Assembly (NCBI GenBank): GCA_033026295.1
Contig: CM065188.1
Location: forward strand, 17,806,619 to 17,870,618
Direction: 5' to 3'
Source of the DNA: Channa striata
Taxonomy: Eukaryota; Chordata; Actinopteri; Anabantiformes; Channidae
DNA: 64,000 bases
The notes beneath the pieces were generated by a model. It had not been told where the DNA came from. It worked only from the letters and a program-made list of their open reading frames with translations, and ran no database searches. The position numbers were made by a program, and so were the translations under genes. Each line of letters opens with the position of its first letter. The first letter of the stretch is position 1. Below are positions 37,574-48,241 of this stretch, one piece after another.

Positions 37574-37583
37574 CTATATTTAG
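37574..37583 (+). promoter_or_regulatory. MEF2/TATA-like site before a CpG-rich patch
   Basis: CTATATTTAG is a perfect MEF2 consensus and doubles as a TATA-like box. A CpG-rich stretch of about 130 bp follows, containing an ATG at 37,629. The 78-codon frame beginning at 37,620 is Arg/Ser-rich with no known domain. A small unannotated promoter is possible; chance is more likely. Confidence 0.22.
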
Positions 37584-38522
37584 GGGCAAGGTTTCAGCCG
37601 CGCCCGTGGTTTCCCTGCGTTGCCCGTCATGCCTCAGTCCCGGCCTGCCCTGTGGTTGCTTCGGTCGGCGCGCCCGGCGGCCACGCCCTCCGCTTACGGC
37701 TTGTTTATGAGCCGAGCCTCACGGACACAAAGTAGGTCAGAGCAGGGCAGGACAAACACGTCAGCAGAGAAGAGGTGGCTGTTTGCGGTGAGCTTTAAAT
37801 CAGCAGGTGTGCGCAGGTTCCACCTGTTCCTGCATCGAAAACTCAACGGAGCCTGATCCGATCCTGCAGTTCACCTGCAGGGAAAGGTCATCAAGTCAGA
37901 GCCTGACGCCGTGAAACAACAGTAGTTTAGCAAACACTGCAGGTCCGGGTTCTAACGTGGTGAATTTATTCGGCTTTAATCCTCGACAGGAAACAACAGA
38001 CAGGATCCTCGAATCTGCTTTAATTTGTCCAAACGTTTGTCAGTAAAAAAGACGTAAACTTACATCTGCTTTCTTTTGTGGGATGTGCCTGGCCCATACA
38101 AGTAAATCTGCAGCCCGTTGAAAATACCGTTTGGAACATAGGCCGTGCCTGTCTGTCTTCTCTGTGTGGAAATTGGAGGATGTTCACACCCGACAACACA
38201 CCCACAAAACACCCTGTTCAGTCTGAGGACACAAACACACTCATTAATGCTTCCATGCCAACAGTCATTTCCTGCAGACGTCCCCTAACCTCACACTGTC
38301 TTCAGCCTAAGATTTGAGGACTTACAGCATGAGGAAGTCCAGCTCCCACAGTGTGACTGTGTGCACACAACATGAGTGAGTGGACACTCCCACACTCCTC
38401 TGTCCCCGCTGTGTCCTGTCTGCAGAAAAAGCTCTTTTCTTTCATGTTCTGCAGCATGCGACAGTGTTTGGTGTGGGACACTGCAACTCGCCCACGTGTA
38501 AACACAGTTAACGGACTGTTCT

Positions 38523-38524
<2 letters not shown>

Positions 38525-38568
<44 letters not shown>
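38525..38568. repeat. (CA)22 microsatellite
   Basis: Uninterrupted CA run of 44 bp read directly. It is translated as Val-Cys repeats in two overlapping minus-strand frames, which is why those frames are long. Confidence 0.95.
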
Positions 38569-38570
<2 letters not shown>

Positions 38571-39195
38571 GGCCCGGCCATCAGCTGTAATGGAAACCAG
38601 CAGCAGCCTGTGGGGACGGCACCGTGGACCAGAATGGAAAAAAGGACGAAGGCAGAGATGAAGGGAGGACATGTGATAGAGATTAAAGAGGGAGGTCCAC
38701 AGGACAGACGTGGACAAAGTGTGTTTAACAATGGGGGACAGCGAGTAAACACTATTTCTGCAAATACATGGCAACATGAGAGAAAGGAAGAGGAATGAGA
38801 CCAAACACATGTCTCTGGGTCGTCCATAACAAGTTGATGTTGCATCATGGAGACAGAGACACAGAGAGACGCTGCTGAGAGGACGAGGCTGAGAACAACT
38901 TGTAGCTGCAGAGCTATTTCTGTCCCGACTCCCAAAGAAAGGAGGACACGCACGAATGGCCACGAAGCAGACCTTTAACAGGAGCGGACAAGTGTCTGTA
39001 AACTCACAATTTTTAAAAGTAATAAAAAGTTTGTTGAAGTATTTTTGCTTTTCTCTCCACTTTAGTGTTTTAAAGTGTTCAGTGTTTTGAAACGATCCTT
39101 TACTGATTCTGCACCTGCTCCACAATCTCCTGAATACTGTGTAAATATTCTGAAGCGGCATCAGAGGTGTTGCAGAGCGGCTGGTGCTTGCAGGC

Positions 39196-39209
39196 GTTGC
39201 CATGGTAAC
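39196..39209. promoter_or_regulatory. Perfect RFX X-box palindrome
   Basis: GTTGCCATGGTAAC is the ideal 14-bp X-box bound by RFX factors, which control ciliary genes and some immune genes. A further half site (CGGTAAC) lies about 45 bp to the right. No exon of a ciliary gene was recognised nearby. Function is inferred from the motif alone. Confidence 0.35.
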
Positions 39210-39872
39210 TGGCTGGTAATGGATGAGGTCTGTCTGCTGACTCCTGGCTTCCACGGTAACGAACATGAAAGCAGCGGCTCAGGATGTTTGTGGTTGCTCT
39301 GCGGCGAACTGATCACAGGGTGTGAAGGCGTCGAAGCTTCGTGCCCAACCAGTCCGAAAGACTCCTCCGATCACTGCGTGTTTTAAATGAAGCTCTGGGA
39401 CATTGAAGCCATTAGCTCTAATAAGACCCGGCCCTGGGGCCCTCTGACCTCTGGGGGTTCTGTCCATTAAAGCTAACGACTGGCTGACTCACCAGCGTCA
39501 CTGGGACCTGCCGCAGCCTGTGTGATTTCACTGATTTGAGTCGCAGCGGTAAATCTCCACATCGGAACATTTTACGTCGTGTTTTAGTCTCATTTTAAGG
39601 AACAATTATAATTCTGATTATTAAAGCTAATTTAAGTGATGCAAATTACACACACACGCGTCTGTGAGGATGACAGAGGTCATGCAGACCGCCCCCCCGA
39701 TCACCAATAACTTGAAAATGCCAACACACTTATCCTTTTCTTCCTCCTATGTCCACACACACACACCACATCCATTATTCCTCCGTCCAACAAGGCTGAC
39801 CATTCATCCGCCACGTAGGCTGACGTGCCTGGAATCAGATCCCTGCTCTTCTTACAGCCGCACAATGACCAG

Positions 39873-39874
<2 letters not shown>

Positions 39875-39902
<28 letters not shown>
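39875..39902. repeat. (TG)14 microsatellite
   Basis: Uninterrupted TG run read directly. Confidence 0.95.
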
Positions 39903-39903
<1 letters not shown>

Positions 39904-42239
39904 TGTGGCCAAAAAAAAGTTATTTCCTTCTCAAGTTCAGACTTTTTGAAGACGTGTAGACATTTGCTGGTCCTAACAAGTCTGAGGGTCAGTATTTAGG
40001 TTTAGCTCGGGGTCGGCGTCAAACGCTCACACCTGAACGCTGACGAAGGAGCTTTACGTTAGGCGAGGCAGCGAATCAGGATGTGACAGGTTACCGACAC
40101 AGCAGCTGCATTTCACTGTGTCTGGGTTTAGCGGATCGTTGCTATGTTGAATCTACATCCAACGGACAATGTTTTTAACCTTTTTAACCTGGGAAGGTGT
40201 GAGACAGCGGCCTCACACCCGAACTGCGTTGGTGTTCTCAGTTAAAGAACTCGTGATTTGAAAGCAAAAGTGCTCAGGATGAAAGGTTGAAACGGGCCCG
40301 TGTCCACTGAGCTGCAGCGCGTCTCTCTCCTTTGTCTCAGACTGTCGGTGAACATTGTTTCCATAGCTGCTGTGCATGCCTGTGTGATCAGGCTGCCGCA
40401 GAGAAACGCTGCCACAGCACTTTCTGAGGAAGTACTGTGGGGTTGCGACATCAGGCTAAGCTGGTTCTGTTTTCTTGTTTGCCAACAGTAAAATGTGGCC
40501 GAACCAGCAGTGACTCACGGCCGGGAACAACAAAACAAAGCGTGTGTCACACATGCTGACAGGCAGAAGTGTGCGGTCTGTAACTGTGAGATCACGGTGG
40601 GTGGAGAGGCTGCAGGCTTCTTCTGAAATCCACTGTTGTGTCAGCTGGAAACCAAAGGTCAAACCTGATCTGACACCTTTGTGTTACTCAAATTGTCGTC
40701 TCACGTTGAACAGCCGTGAAATGTGAACGTCCCACACGCAGCCAATCTCGAAGACCTCAGAGTTTTCCAACAGGACGCCGTGTCTGACGCAACCCGCTGC
40801 GGGAACCAATCCGTCGGCCTGCAGAGTCTCGGTTTCCATCAGAGCTGAACAGAAGACGCACAGGTCTCCCACATCTCGAAGGTGCTCGCAGCTCGAAACA
40901 CCGTCGCTGTGGTTACAGAAAGCCTGAAAAAGTAAGGGGACACAGTCCTGCAAGTGACCTGCAGGAAGCAAACAAATCAACATCGCCTGCGCCACTTCCT
41001 GCTCACGGCCGTGGCTGAGCTCACAAACCAGCAGCAGCTGGTAAACTGTCTTTGACTTACCGGGTAATAAATCATATTCAGAGGCTAGTTCATGTAATTA
41101 AGATGCTGAGTTTGGGGTATAATGGACACGAAACGCTGTTGTGTCGTAAGTAGTTTGTAACCAAGACGTATTTATTCCAATATTACGTGGTACAAAGGAC
41201 TGAGGACGTCTCCTGTAACGTTGCTTTTTACAGGCTTCAGGATTTGCTGCAGAACTTTCATTATTCCACCCGCCAACACACACTGTCTGTGCAACATGGA
41301 CAAAAAATCCCCATAAACGTCACCGACGTGATACTGCAGCTGCCGCTGTGAAGAAAGGCCGTGGTGTAATGAGCGCAGCCCCACTCAGGTGTTGCTGCTA
41401 AACTGTCCACGTGTGTGTCTGTAACCAGGCAGCAGAGTCGTGAATCACCCAGTGAACTCAGACGTCCCTCCTAACAACAGATCAAACTGCAGGGACAAAC
41501 AGAGGACGGGGTCCAGCAGGGTGGAGGGTTCAAACTGCTGGAACAGATTCTACCATCTGTATCTGTGATGATCTGTGTCCACTGCAGACGTCCTGACCTG
41601 ACCTTCGTGTCCCATGTGTCTCCGTCCTGCTCCAGGTCTCATCACCTGTTCCACCATGGAGACTGTGGACATGCGTCTCAGCAGTTTAAACCCGGTGGCT
41701 CTAAGTTCAAATGCCACCAAGTCGCATTTAAGTAAAAGCCAGTAAGAATGAACTGACGGGTTGAAGCGGTGGTTCCATCACACAGTGACGCTCTACGAAT
41801 AAAACCGCAGTAAATGTCGGCGCTTCTCCTGCAGCTTCGTTTGCTTATTGGACCTGATTTGATCTACGTAAACATGGTGGACGGTCGCATTAGTGCACTC
41901 GGCTGTTTGCTTCAAGAAGAAAGAACAAAAAAATTGCTTCAGTCCATCACTCATATTGCAGCGAGGAGCAAACGTGTGGAGCGTTCGTCCTTATATCGTT
42001 TATCGAACTTGATTCTCCGTTCAGTGAAGGCGAGTTTCACAGTGTCGGCGTAATAAACCATGAGTCCATTAGTCCGGGGGTGAGTGAATTAAATTACTGC
42101 TACTGGGTCAAATGAGTCTTTAAATAAGACCATGGAAGGAGGAACCGACCCTGAACCTGCCTGTGCCTGGTTTAATGAAGCGATTCTCGTTTTCATAAAA
42201 AAGGAAAAAGTGGTTGATTATGAAATGTGTAAAGTCGTG

Positions 42240-42360
42240 TGATTGTAACGTCTAACGCAACTTAACTGATTAGAAATGTAGTGGAGTAAAAAGTGAAGGT
42301 GGCCGTCATTAGGTCTGCTTCAGTGAAGTTCACATACGTGAACCACGTACTTGTACTTCG
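42240..42360. repeat. Dispersed teleost 'AAGTAC' repeat, degenerate copy
   Basis: AAATGTAGTGGAGTAAAAAG and, 70 bases on, CGTACTTGTACTTCG are characteristic blocks of the teleost repeat also seen near 49,240 and 62,620. It directly precedes the Tc1 relic. Boundaries are approximate. Confidence 0.45.
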
Positions 42361-42419
42361 CCGCCTTCCATCTGTCCTTCCAAAGTCTTACGATGGACCT
42401 TGTCAGGAAAAAACCTTCC

Positions 42420-42890
42420 ACTTTTCCCTCCGACAGTCTGTTTTGGATCATTGTCTCGCTGCATAATGAAGCTCCTCCTCCTCCGAATTCATCCTGCTGC
42501 CGCCATCGTGGCTTCCATCACCAATAAAGGTCAGTTCCAGAAGCAGCTTCTTTCTCCCACCACACTTTGGTCCTTCCGTGACGTTGTTAGCGGTTCATCC
42601 CGGACTCATCCGTCCATAAAACATTTGTTACTGAGCGTTTGTGGATCATCTCTCGACTTGTTTGACTTTGTGATTCTTCCTGCTGACGAGCTGTTCCCAT
42701 CTTGTGGTACAGTTTTCGGTTCTGATGACGTGAAGTGGTTGCTCCTCCAGGTGACAGAACCGTTGGAAAAGCACCGTGGATTGTGATCCCTTCAGTCCTG
42801 CTCAGTGGAGCTTGTTGTTGATGTCTGTCTCACCGTGGGTTCTTTCCGTTCCCAGACAACCTCGTTTGGATAATCGACACACAGAACTCT
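42420..42890 (-). pseudogene. Tc1-like transposase relic (internally deleted)
   Basis: On the minus strand, codons around 42,460-42,430 read IMQRDNDPK, the block surrounding the second catalytic aspartate of Tc1 transposases (usual form MQQDNDPKHT). Further left in protein terms (higher coordinates) the segments ACTCATCCGTCCATAAAACA and GATCCCTTCAGTCCTGCTCA, read in reverse, match the same Tc1 family in the expected order. About 110 bp between the two halves of the catalytic domain is missing, near 42,543-42,547. Multiple stops and frameshifts show a dead copy. Terminal inverted repeats were not found. Confidence 0.7.
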
Positions 42891-43075
42891 GGTCTATGTC
42901 ATTTAACGTATGGCTAGGAAAATACAATCCCATGAAGCTGAACTCTGGGCTCATATCGTGTTTTTGATCTCAAACGTCTTCAGTGAACAGCAAACAGGAT
43001 CAAATTAGCTTTGCCGTTCCAGTAACTTTGGAGCAAACTGTGACACGAAGCTCAGTGAGGAAACCAAGAAGACAA

Positions 43076-43114
43076 AGAGGAGGAGGAGGAGGAGGAGGAG
43101 GAGGAGGAGGAGAG
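43076..43114. repeat. (AGG)n trinucleotide repeat
   Basis: About 12 AGG units in a purine-only stretch, read directly. It encodes poly-Gly or poly-Pro in overlapping frames that are otherwise unrecognisable. Confidence 0.9.
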
Positions 43115-44737
43115 GTCTGCGGCTGCAGGGTGAAGAGGTTCAGTGGTCTCGTTTGTAAAGCAAACACGGCTGCAGTCGGGGGGAACTTCAAAGCTCAGCG
43201 GGATGTCTCTGATAAAGACTTCAAACGCAGAACGTCTTCGACAAACACGCCGTCACAGCAGCTGTAAACACACGCCGTGCAGACACGTGCACGGCTGCGT
43301 TCGCTCATGCATGTGCAGATTTCAGCCTGTGTGTTCGTGTCACAGGCTCACGGGGACGAATCAGGGACGGGCTCACAATGCCTGCTGGGATTACAGAGGG
43401 TGGGGGGACAGACGGAACCTAGTAACATCCGTGCTACAGTCAACAAGTAGGAAAATGAGCTCAGGGTTGATGCCTTTAAGTAATAGATTACTCTGCCAGA
43501 GGGGCTCAGTCAGGAGTTCACGCTTGGCACCGTGTGAACAAAAAGCTACAAACGAACCCTGGTCCCTGTTTACGGGGAATTTCCTGCCCTGATTTCTGCC
43601 TCTCAGGCAGCTGTAATGAGGCAAGTGATGACACGTGTTTGGTTTGCAGGCGACGCCTCTGTAGCAGACATGTCAGATGACAAGAGGTTTGGACGACTCC
43701 CCAGGAACCACGTTAGAGCAGCAGGAACATCTGGTTTCGCTGCCTCACTTCCACTTCCACCGTGTGCTACAGAGAACAACAACAAAGCTGGAGAAAACCC
43801 ACAATCCTCCTGGCTTCACTCTGTCAGTCAGCGCCAAATCAGAGCACAAACAGGAAGGAGGGGAGTGAATGGGCGAGCGTGTCACCGAGTCACCGAGGTC
43901 AGGTTGCATCATCACAGTTTGACTCTGGGCGCTGGTCAGCTCTCGGACATGTAAACAGGAAACAGAGACATCTGAGAATTCCCCACACGACCCCAGAGAG
44001 ACGACAAGAGATGGAGGACAGTGAGCGGACAGGAAAAAATACTGCAGCATCATTTTCACCTGCAGCAGGACAAACAGAGAAATTCAACATTTACTCCCGT
44101 GTGTGTGTTCAGTTCAGAGCTGGACTCGGCGTCCCAGTCTTTGAGACAGACGTAGCGTCGGGCTCTGGGTCCTACACTAACACACGCTGTGTTCTCCAGA
44201 ACATTTCCTGACACTGTGGCTTTCAATATTTCGTTTTTAATGACCCGAAAAGAGGAAATCGTAGGAAAATGCGCATGTTTAGAAGATCTCGTGGAGAAAC
44301 GGTGGTAGTTAGTTAGTTAAGTCTCGATCGGACAGAATGTGACACGCCAACTGACTGTCTCGTACTCTCGCCTCGATATGACGAACATGTCGGGGTCAAG
44401 AAGGAAACAAAACAACAGCTGGAGGATAAAAATGAGAATTTTCTTGGCCAACGTTCCCTCAGACTGAAGACAATGATTCATTTCAGACAAATGAGAAAGA
44501 AATGTAGCTTCTGTGACTCACCTTTCATGTGTTTCCTGCCTTTATCATCATCGGCTTGAAACACAAATGTAAAAGAATTTCCATTGTCCAACCGTGATGC
44601 AACATAAATGTCAAAGATGTGAATAATTGCCCGACTTATTGCCCAAGAGATTTACTTTAACTCAGGAACTGGCTCAGCCTTTCTCAGAAACTTCTGTTGA
44701 ATATTTAATGTTCATGAGCTGTTTTCCATTTATCTAC

Positions 44738-44790
44738 TCCGTAGAGCATCCGGCCTGGAAGCACAAGTCTGCGGGATCAAATCCACGCCT
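44738..44790 (+). repeat. tRNA-derived SINE remnant (degenerate)
   Basis: CCGTAGAGCATCCGGCCTGG followed by AAGCACAAGTCTGC and a B-box-like GGGATCAAATCC (44,773-44,784) resembles a tRNA-like SINE head with 5'-to-3' A-box/B-box order. The sequence is too diverged for a functional tRNA. The body after 44,790 was not recognised. Confidence 0.4.
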
Positions 44791-46131
44791 ACCCAACAGG
44801 TGACACTCAGGGTTAGATAAAAACGCAAACTTCCTTTAGGTCACATCTCACACCAGGGGCATCACGTGACTTTTCGCGACCCCAACAAAAGCCGCCGTTT
44901 CTTACTGGACTCGACCTGCCGCCTCCTGTGTGAAAGTTCGATTTGAGGGTTTAAATGGCGCTGCTCATTCAAGCGGCTCATTCTTTAGTCCGGACTGAAA
45001 ACCGGGTTCAGGTGACGTAGTACGAGCAACTAGATGGAGTAATTTGAACTAAAGGTTCATCCAAGTGATGTCACCTGGAGGCTTTTATGTAATACAGAAA
45101 AGTCAGAGGGACGTCTAAGGGCATTTGTTTCCATGTCTCACCCGAGCTAGAACCGAAAGAAGAACGATCAGTGTCAGTGAAGGTGTCCTTTAAGGAAACG
45201 TGTGTCCCAGCGGGGACACCTCTCACGTCTCTGAGACCCTGCTGCACTGAAACTCCTGAGACGTCAAACTGGTGTAAAAATGGAAAGCAGAAGAATCTGA
45301 GCTTTCACTTCCTCTCTCTGATGCACAGACAGACCGAGAGGACGCTGGGAGTCCGGCCCGGAGCCACAGCGCCCCCAGCAGAGGCAGCGAGGGATGGCAG
45401 TCTGGGCCGGAGGCTGAAAATAAATGTGATCACTTACACTTCAAATTATTTGTCCTTTCGATTTGCTTATTTATGACCTGCTCATCTGCACTTAGTCCCC
45501 GTCCACAGTGTTAGTCTGTCCACGTCTCTTTGATCTGCCTACATCTACATTTGTGTCCTAAAACAAAGTGGGACAGAGAAAAAGATTTGGACAAAGTCAC
45601 GAGGAGGACGTTTCCCAAAGTTTTAACGTTTTAACCTCGACTGTGACCCCGAGGGACAGAGGAGGAGGAGGAGGAGTGAAATAAAAAAATAAATCAGGCA
45701 GATGAGGAGGAGAAAGCTGAAGCCAAACAAGGACAGAGTCTGGTGTGGTGGAGGTGAGCGTGTCATGAATATTTAAAGCTCCTTCCTGTTGGGCTGTGAA
45801 GGGAACACATGAACTTTTAATGAGCGCGCAGGTTAAATGGGACATTTTATGTCTGTAAGCGGCTCATCAAGCTCGGCTCCAGTGTTGGCTGAATAACAAT
45901 AAGGACGAGCGTGGAAAGTGGCACCGTCCTTTTCCTCCAGTGCAGTTTGCTGCTCTTCCTTGACCACAGAGAAATAGTGGCTCTTTTACTATATTTACAA
46001 CAAGCACAGAAATAATAATGATAATAACATTTCTCTAAAGCAGTTGCAAAAATTAGAGACAAAGATGAATAAAGCTACAAAAACAAACTTGAAGTGAACG
46101 AAGACACAGACAGTAAAGAACCGAAGGGCAG

Positions 46132-46161
46132 CGGGGATGGCGGGGACGGCGGGGACGGCGG
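46132..46161. repeat. GGGGACGGC minisatellite (about 3 units)
   Basis: Nine-base units with one variant copy, read directly. G-rich on the plus strand. Confidence 0.8.
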
Positions 46162-48109
46162 CCCAGAGGTGCCAAACACAACTACACAACCCTGCCTGAT
46201 CCTGATTGGTGAGGAGCAGACTAAACAAGCCGTAACTTTCAGGAGGACTTCAGTCCGGTAGACAGATCTTTTACATTTGCCTCGTGCAGTTTTCTATCAT
46301 GTCTCGTGAAATCAGTGTCTTGTGCGAAGACGCTCGGTCGATCTCCCGCTGCCTGTTGCACTCTGGATGTGCTCAGTTATGGATGATTGATTATTGGTAT
46401 TTTTGTGTTGTCGGCAGGAACCTCATCGGCCTTAACTTCAAAACAGCTTGTCGTCAGCGGCTCCATGAGCTTCCTCAGACGTCCTCGTAAAGCTGGGAAT
46501 AACGCTGCTCCTGAGCAGGTCTCTGGAGAACCCGCAGACGTAGGATCTAAGCAGTTAATCCTGTTCTTTTACAGCTCAGGGCCACCGTCCATAGGACAGA
46601 GTCTCTCGCTCCGATTCAGGCTGTTCACACGTTCTTTAAACCGAACCTTTGTAACAGCACGATGAAACACTTGACTCTTTGATCCTGGCGGCAGGTCTGA
46701 ACCAGCTTGAAGCGGGTGGACAAAGTGACAGGTCTGTCAGACTCTGGGCTTTGAGGAGCCCGGCTGGACTCGGAGGTTGCGTTTAATGTCGTGCAGTTAA
46801 TGAAGCCTGTTGTTGTGCAGCTGTAACCGCCTCAGCTTCACGCAGACCCATTACGCTCGTCTGGATCTGCTCACATTCAGGCTCATTTGGGAAATGGCTT
46901 TTGTCTTTCTCATCAGTTAAGTGAACGGAGTCTCTCTGGAGTTCAGAGAGGAAGAAATCAGCCAGCGAACATCAGAGACGCCAACTTTAGTGAACATGTG
47001 ATTATCAGCAGGAGTCAGCTTTTAAAGTAACACGGACTTTAACGACGGTTCCACCTGTAAACTTGGGCCTGACAGGTGTCTCAGCGTGGTCGGCCCGGAA
47101 ACCAGGAGAAAAGCTGAAAACTCTTTTCCACATTTAAAAACCTCAGACTTCATGTCTATGAGCTAAACTCAAGCGTCAGCAGGTTAATAAAGTCCGTACT
47201 GACTGATGGAGTCGGTTTAGTTCTGTCACACTTAATGGAGCAGAAACTATCACCAACGTCAGCGGATCATTTCAACGTTGACAGGGAAGCTGGAGATCTT
47301 CGTTCCTGGTGTGAAGCTTTTAGTCAGACGTCTCTTCCCTGGACACCGTGATTTAACATGCTGCTGGGCTCCTCTTCAGGCCCCAGGTTGGCGATTTCGA
47401 CCATCTGAAGACAGTTTGACGTCGCACGTCTCTGCAGTGTGAGCAGCTCCGTGGACCTGAGCTGCCACCTGCTGGTCTGACAGAGCCACAGTAAAATCCT
47501 CCAGTCCAGCAGTTTGAACCCGTCACCTCACAGCTTTAGTCGACGTACAGTTATGGACTCAAGATGCGATTATTGCGGACGCAGCAGCAGTCGGAACAAA
47601 ACTGTGACATCAGCTCCACCTGCTGCAGTTTCTATAGCAACGCAGATCTGACATTTCTCATCTTTGAAAGTTTACAGGACGTCAAGTATCATTTCTCTGA
47701 GGCGGCTCCATTAATAAAACATCTTCCACACCAGTCAGAGGGTTTTATATTCTCTGAACATTTACACGTGGTACTTCTAGGGATCTACTTTTAAGAGTTC
47801 TTCCACTTCGTGTGTGCTGTTACAGCCCATAATCCATCCAAAAGAACAATTAAAAATCCCAACGGACTGACTGTAGAAGTGCCACGGACATGCAGCTGAG
47901 CAAAGTATTAAACATTTGCTCGACTAAACTGACTTTTACACAATCATCTTTAACAGGCTGATATTTTCCAGCACGTGTAACTAGAACGTTCCAGTGAAAA
48001 GCTAAAAACCATTGGACCAACAGAGTCTCTCGTATTTACACGACCTGAACACTTCAGGAAGCGGATTTAAAAGAAGCCACAACATTGTTGACTCAGTTCA
48101 GACATAAGA

Positions 48110-48241
48110 TTTATTGGATCCACATCTTTAAAAATCACCAACATGTACACAGGAGCTTACAATATATACAGAGTTATCTTCTATTTACAGCACATACCGA
48201 GGCTTAAACAGCCAATAAAATCCACCGTGAACTGCCCGTCG
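48110..48241 (-). other. map1lc3c: map1lc3c 3' untranslated region with poly(A) signal
   Basis: A canonical AATAAA on the minus strand (48,115-48,110) lies 126 bases after the map1lc3c stop codon, so transcripts probably end near 48,090. No competing signal is seen between stop and this site. Confidence 0.65.

Larger units (their letters stand above)
21760..48090. other. 26-kb gene desert between irf2bp2 and map1lc3c
   Basis: No protein family was recognised in any frame, and no exon of a known vertebrate gene was found on either strand. Contents that could be identified are listed separately: repeats, transposon relics, microsatellites and isolated regulatory-type motifs. Most frames over 80 codons cross microsatellites or start at non-ATG codons. 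Noncoding RNA genes cannot be ruled out. Confidence 0.55.

Noticed and set aside
38508..39266. 252-codon ATG frame on the minus strand (and an overlapping 220-codon frame)
   Set aside because: Both read through the CA microsatellite as Val-Cys repeats, which removes stops. No domain, no splice context and no composition typical of coding sequence.
41640..41740. tRNA-like segment with TTCAAAT
   Set aside because: Only an isolated B-box-like word. No A box at the right distance and no stem pairing, so neither a tRNA gene nor a SINE can be supported.
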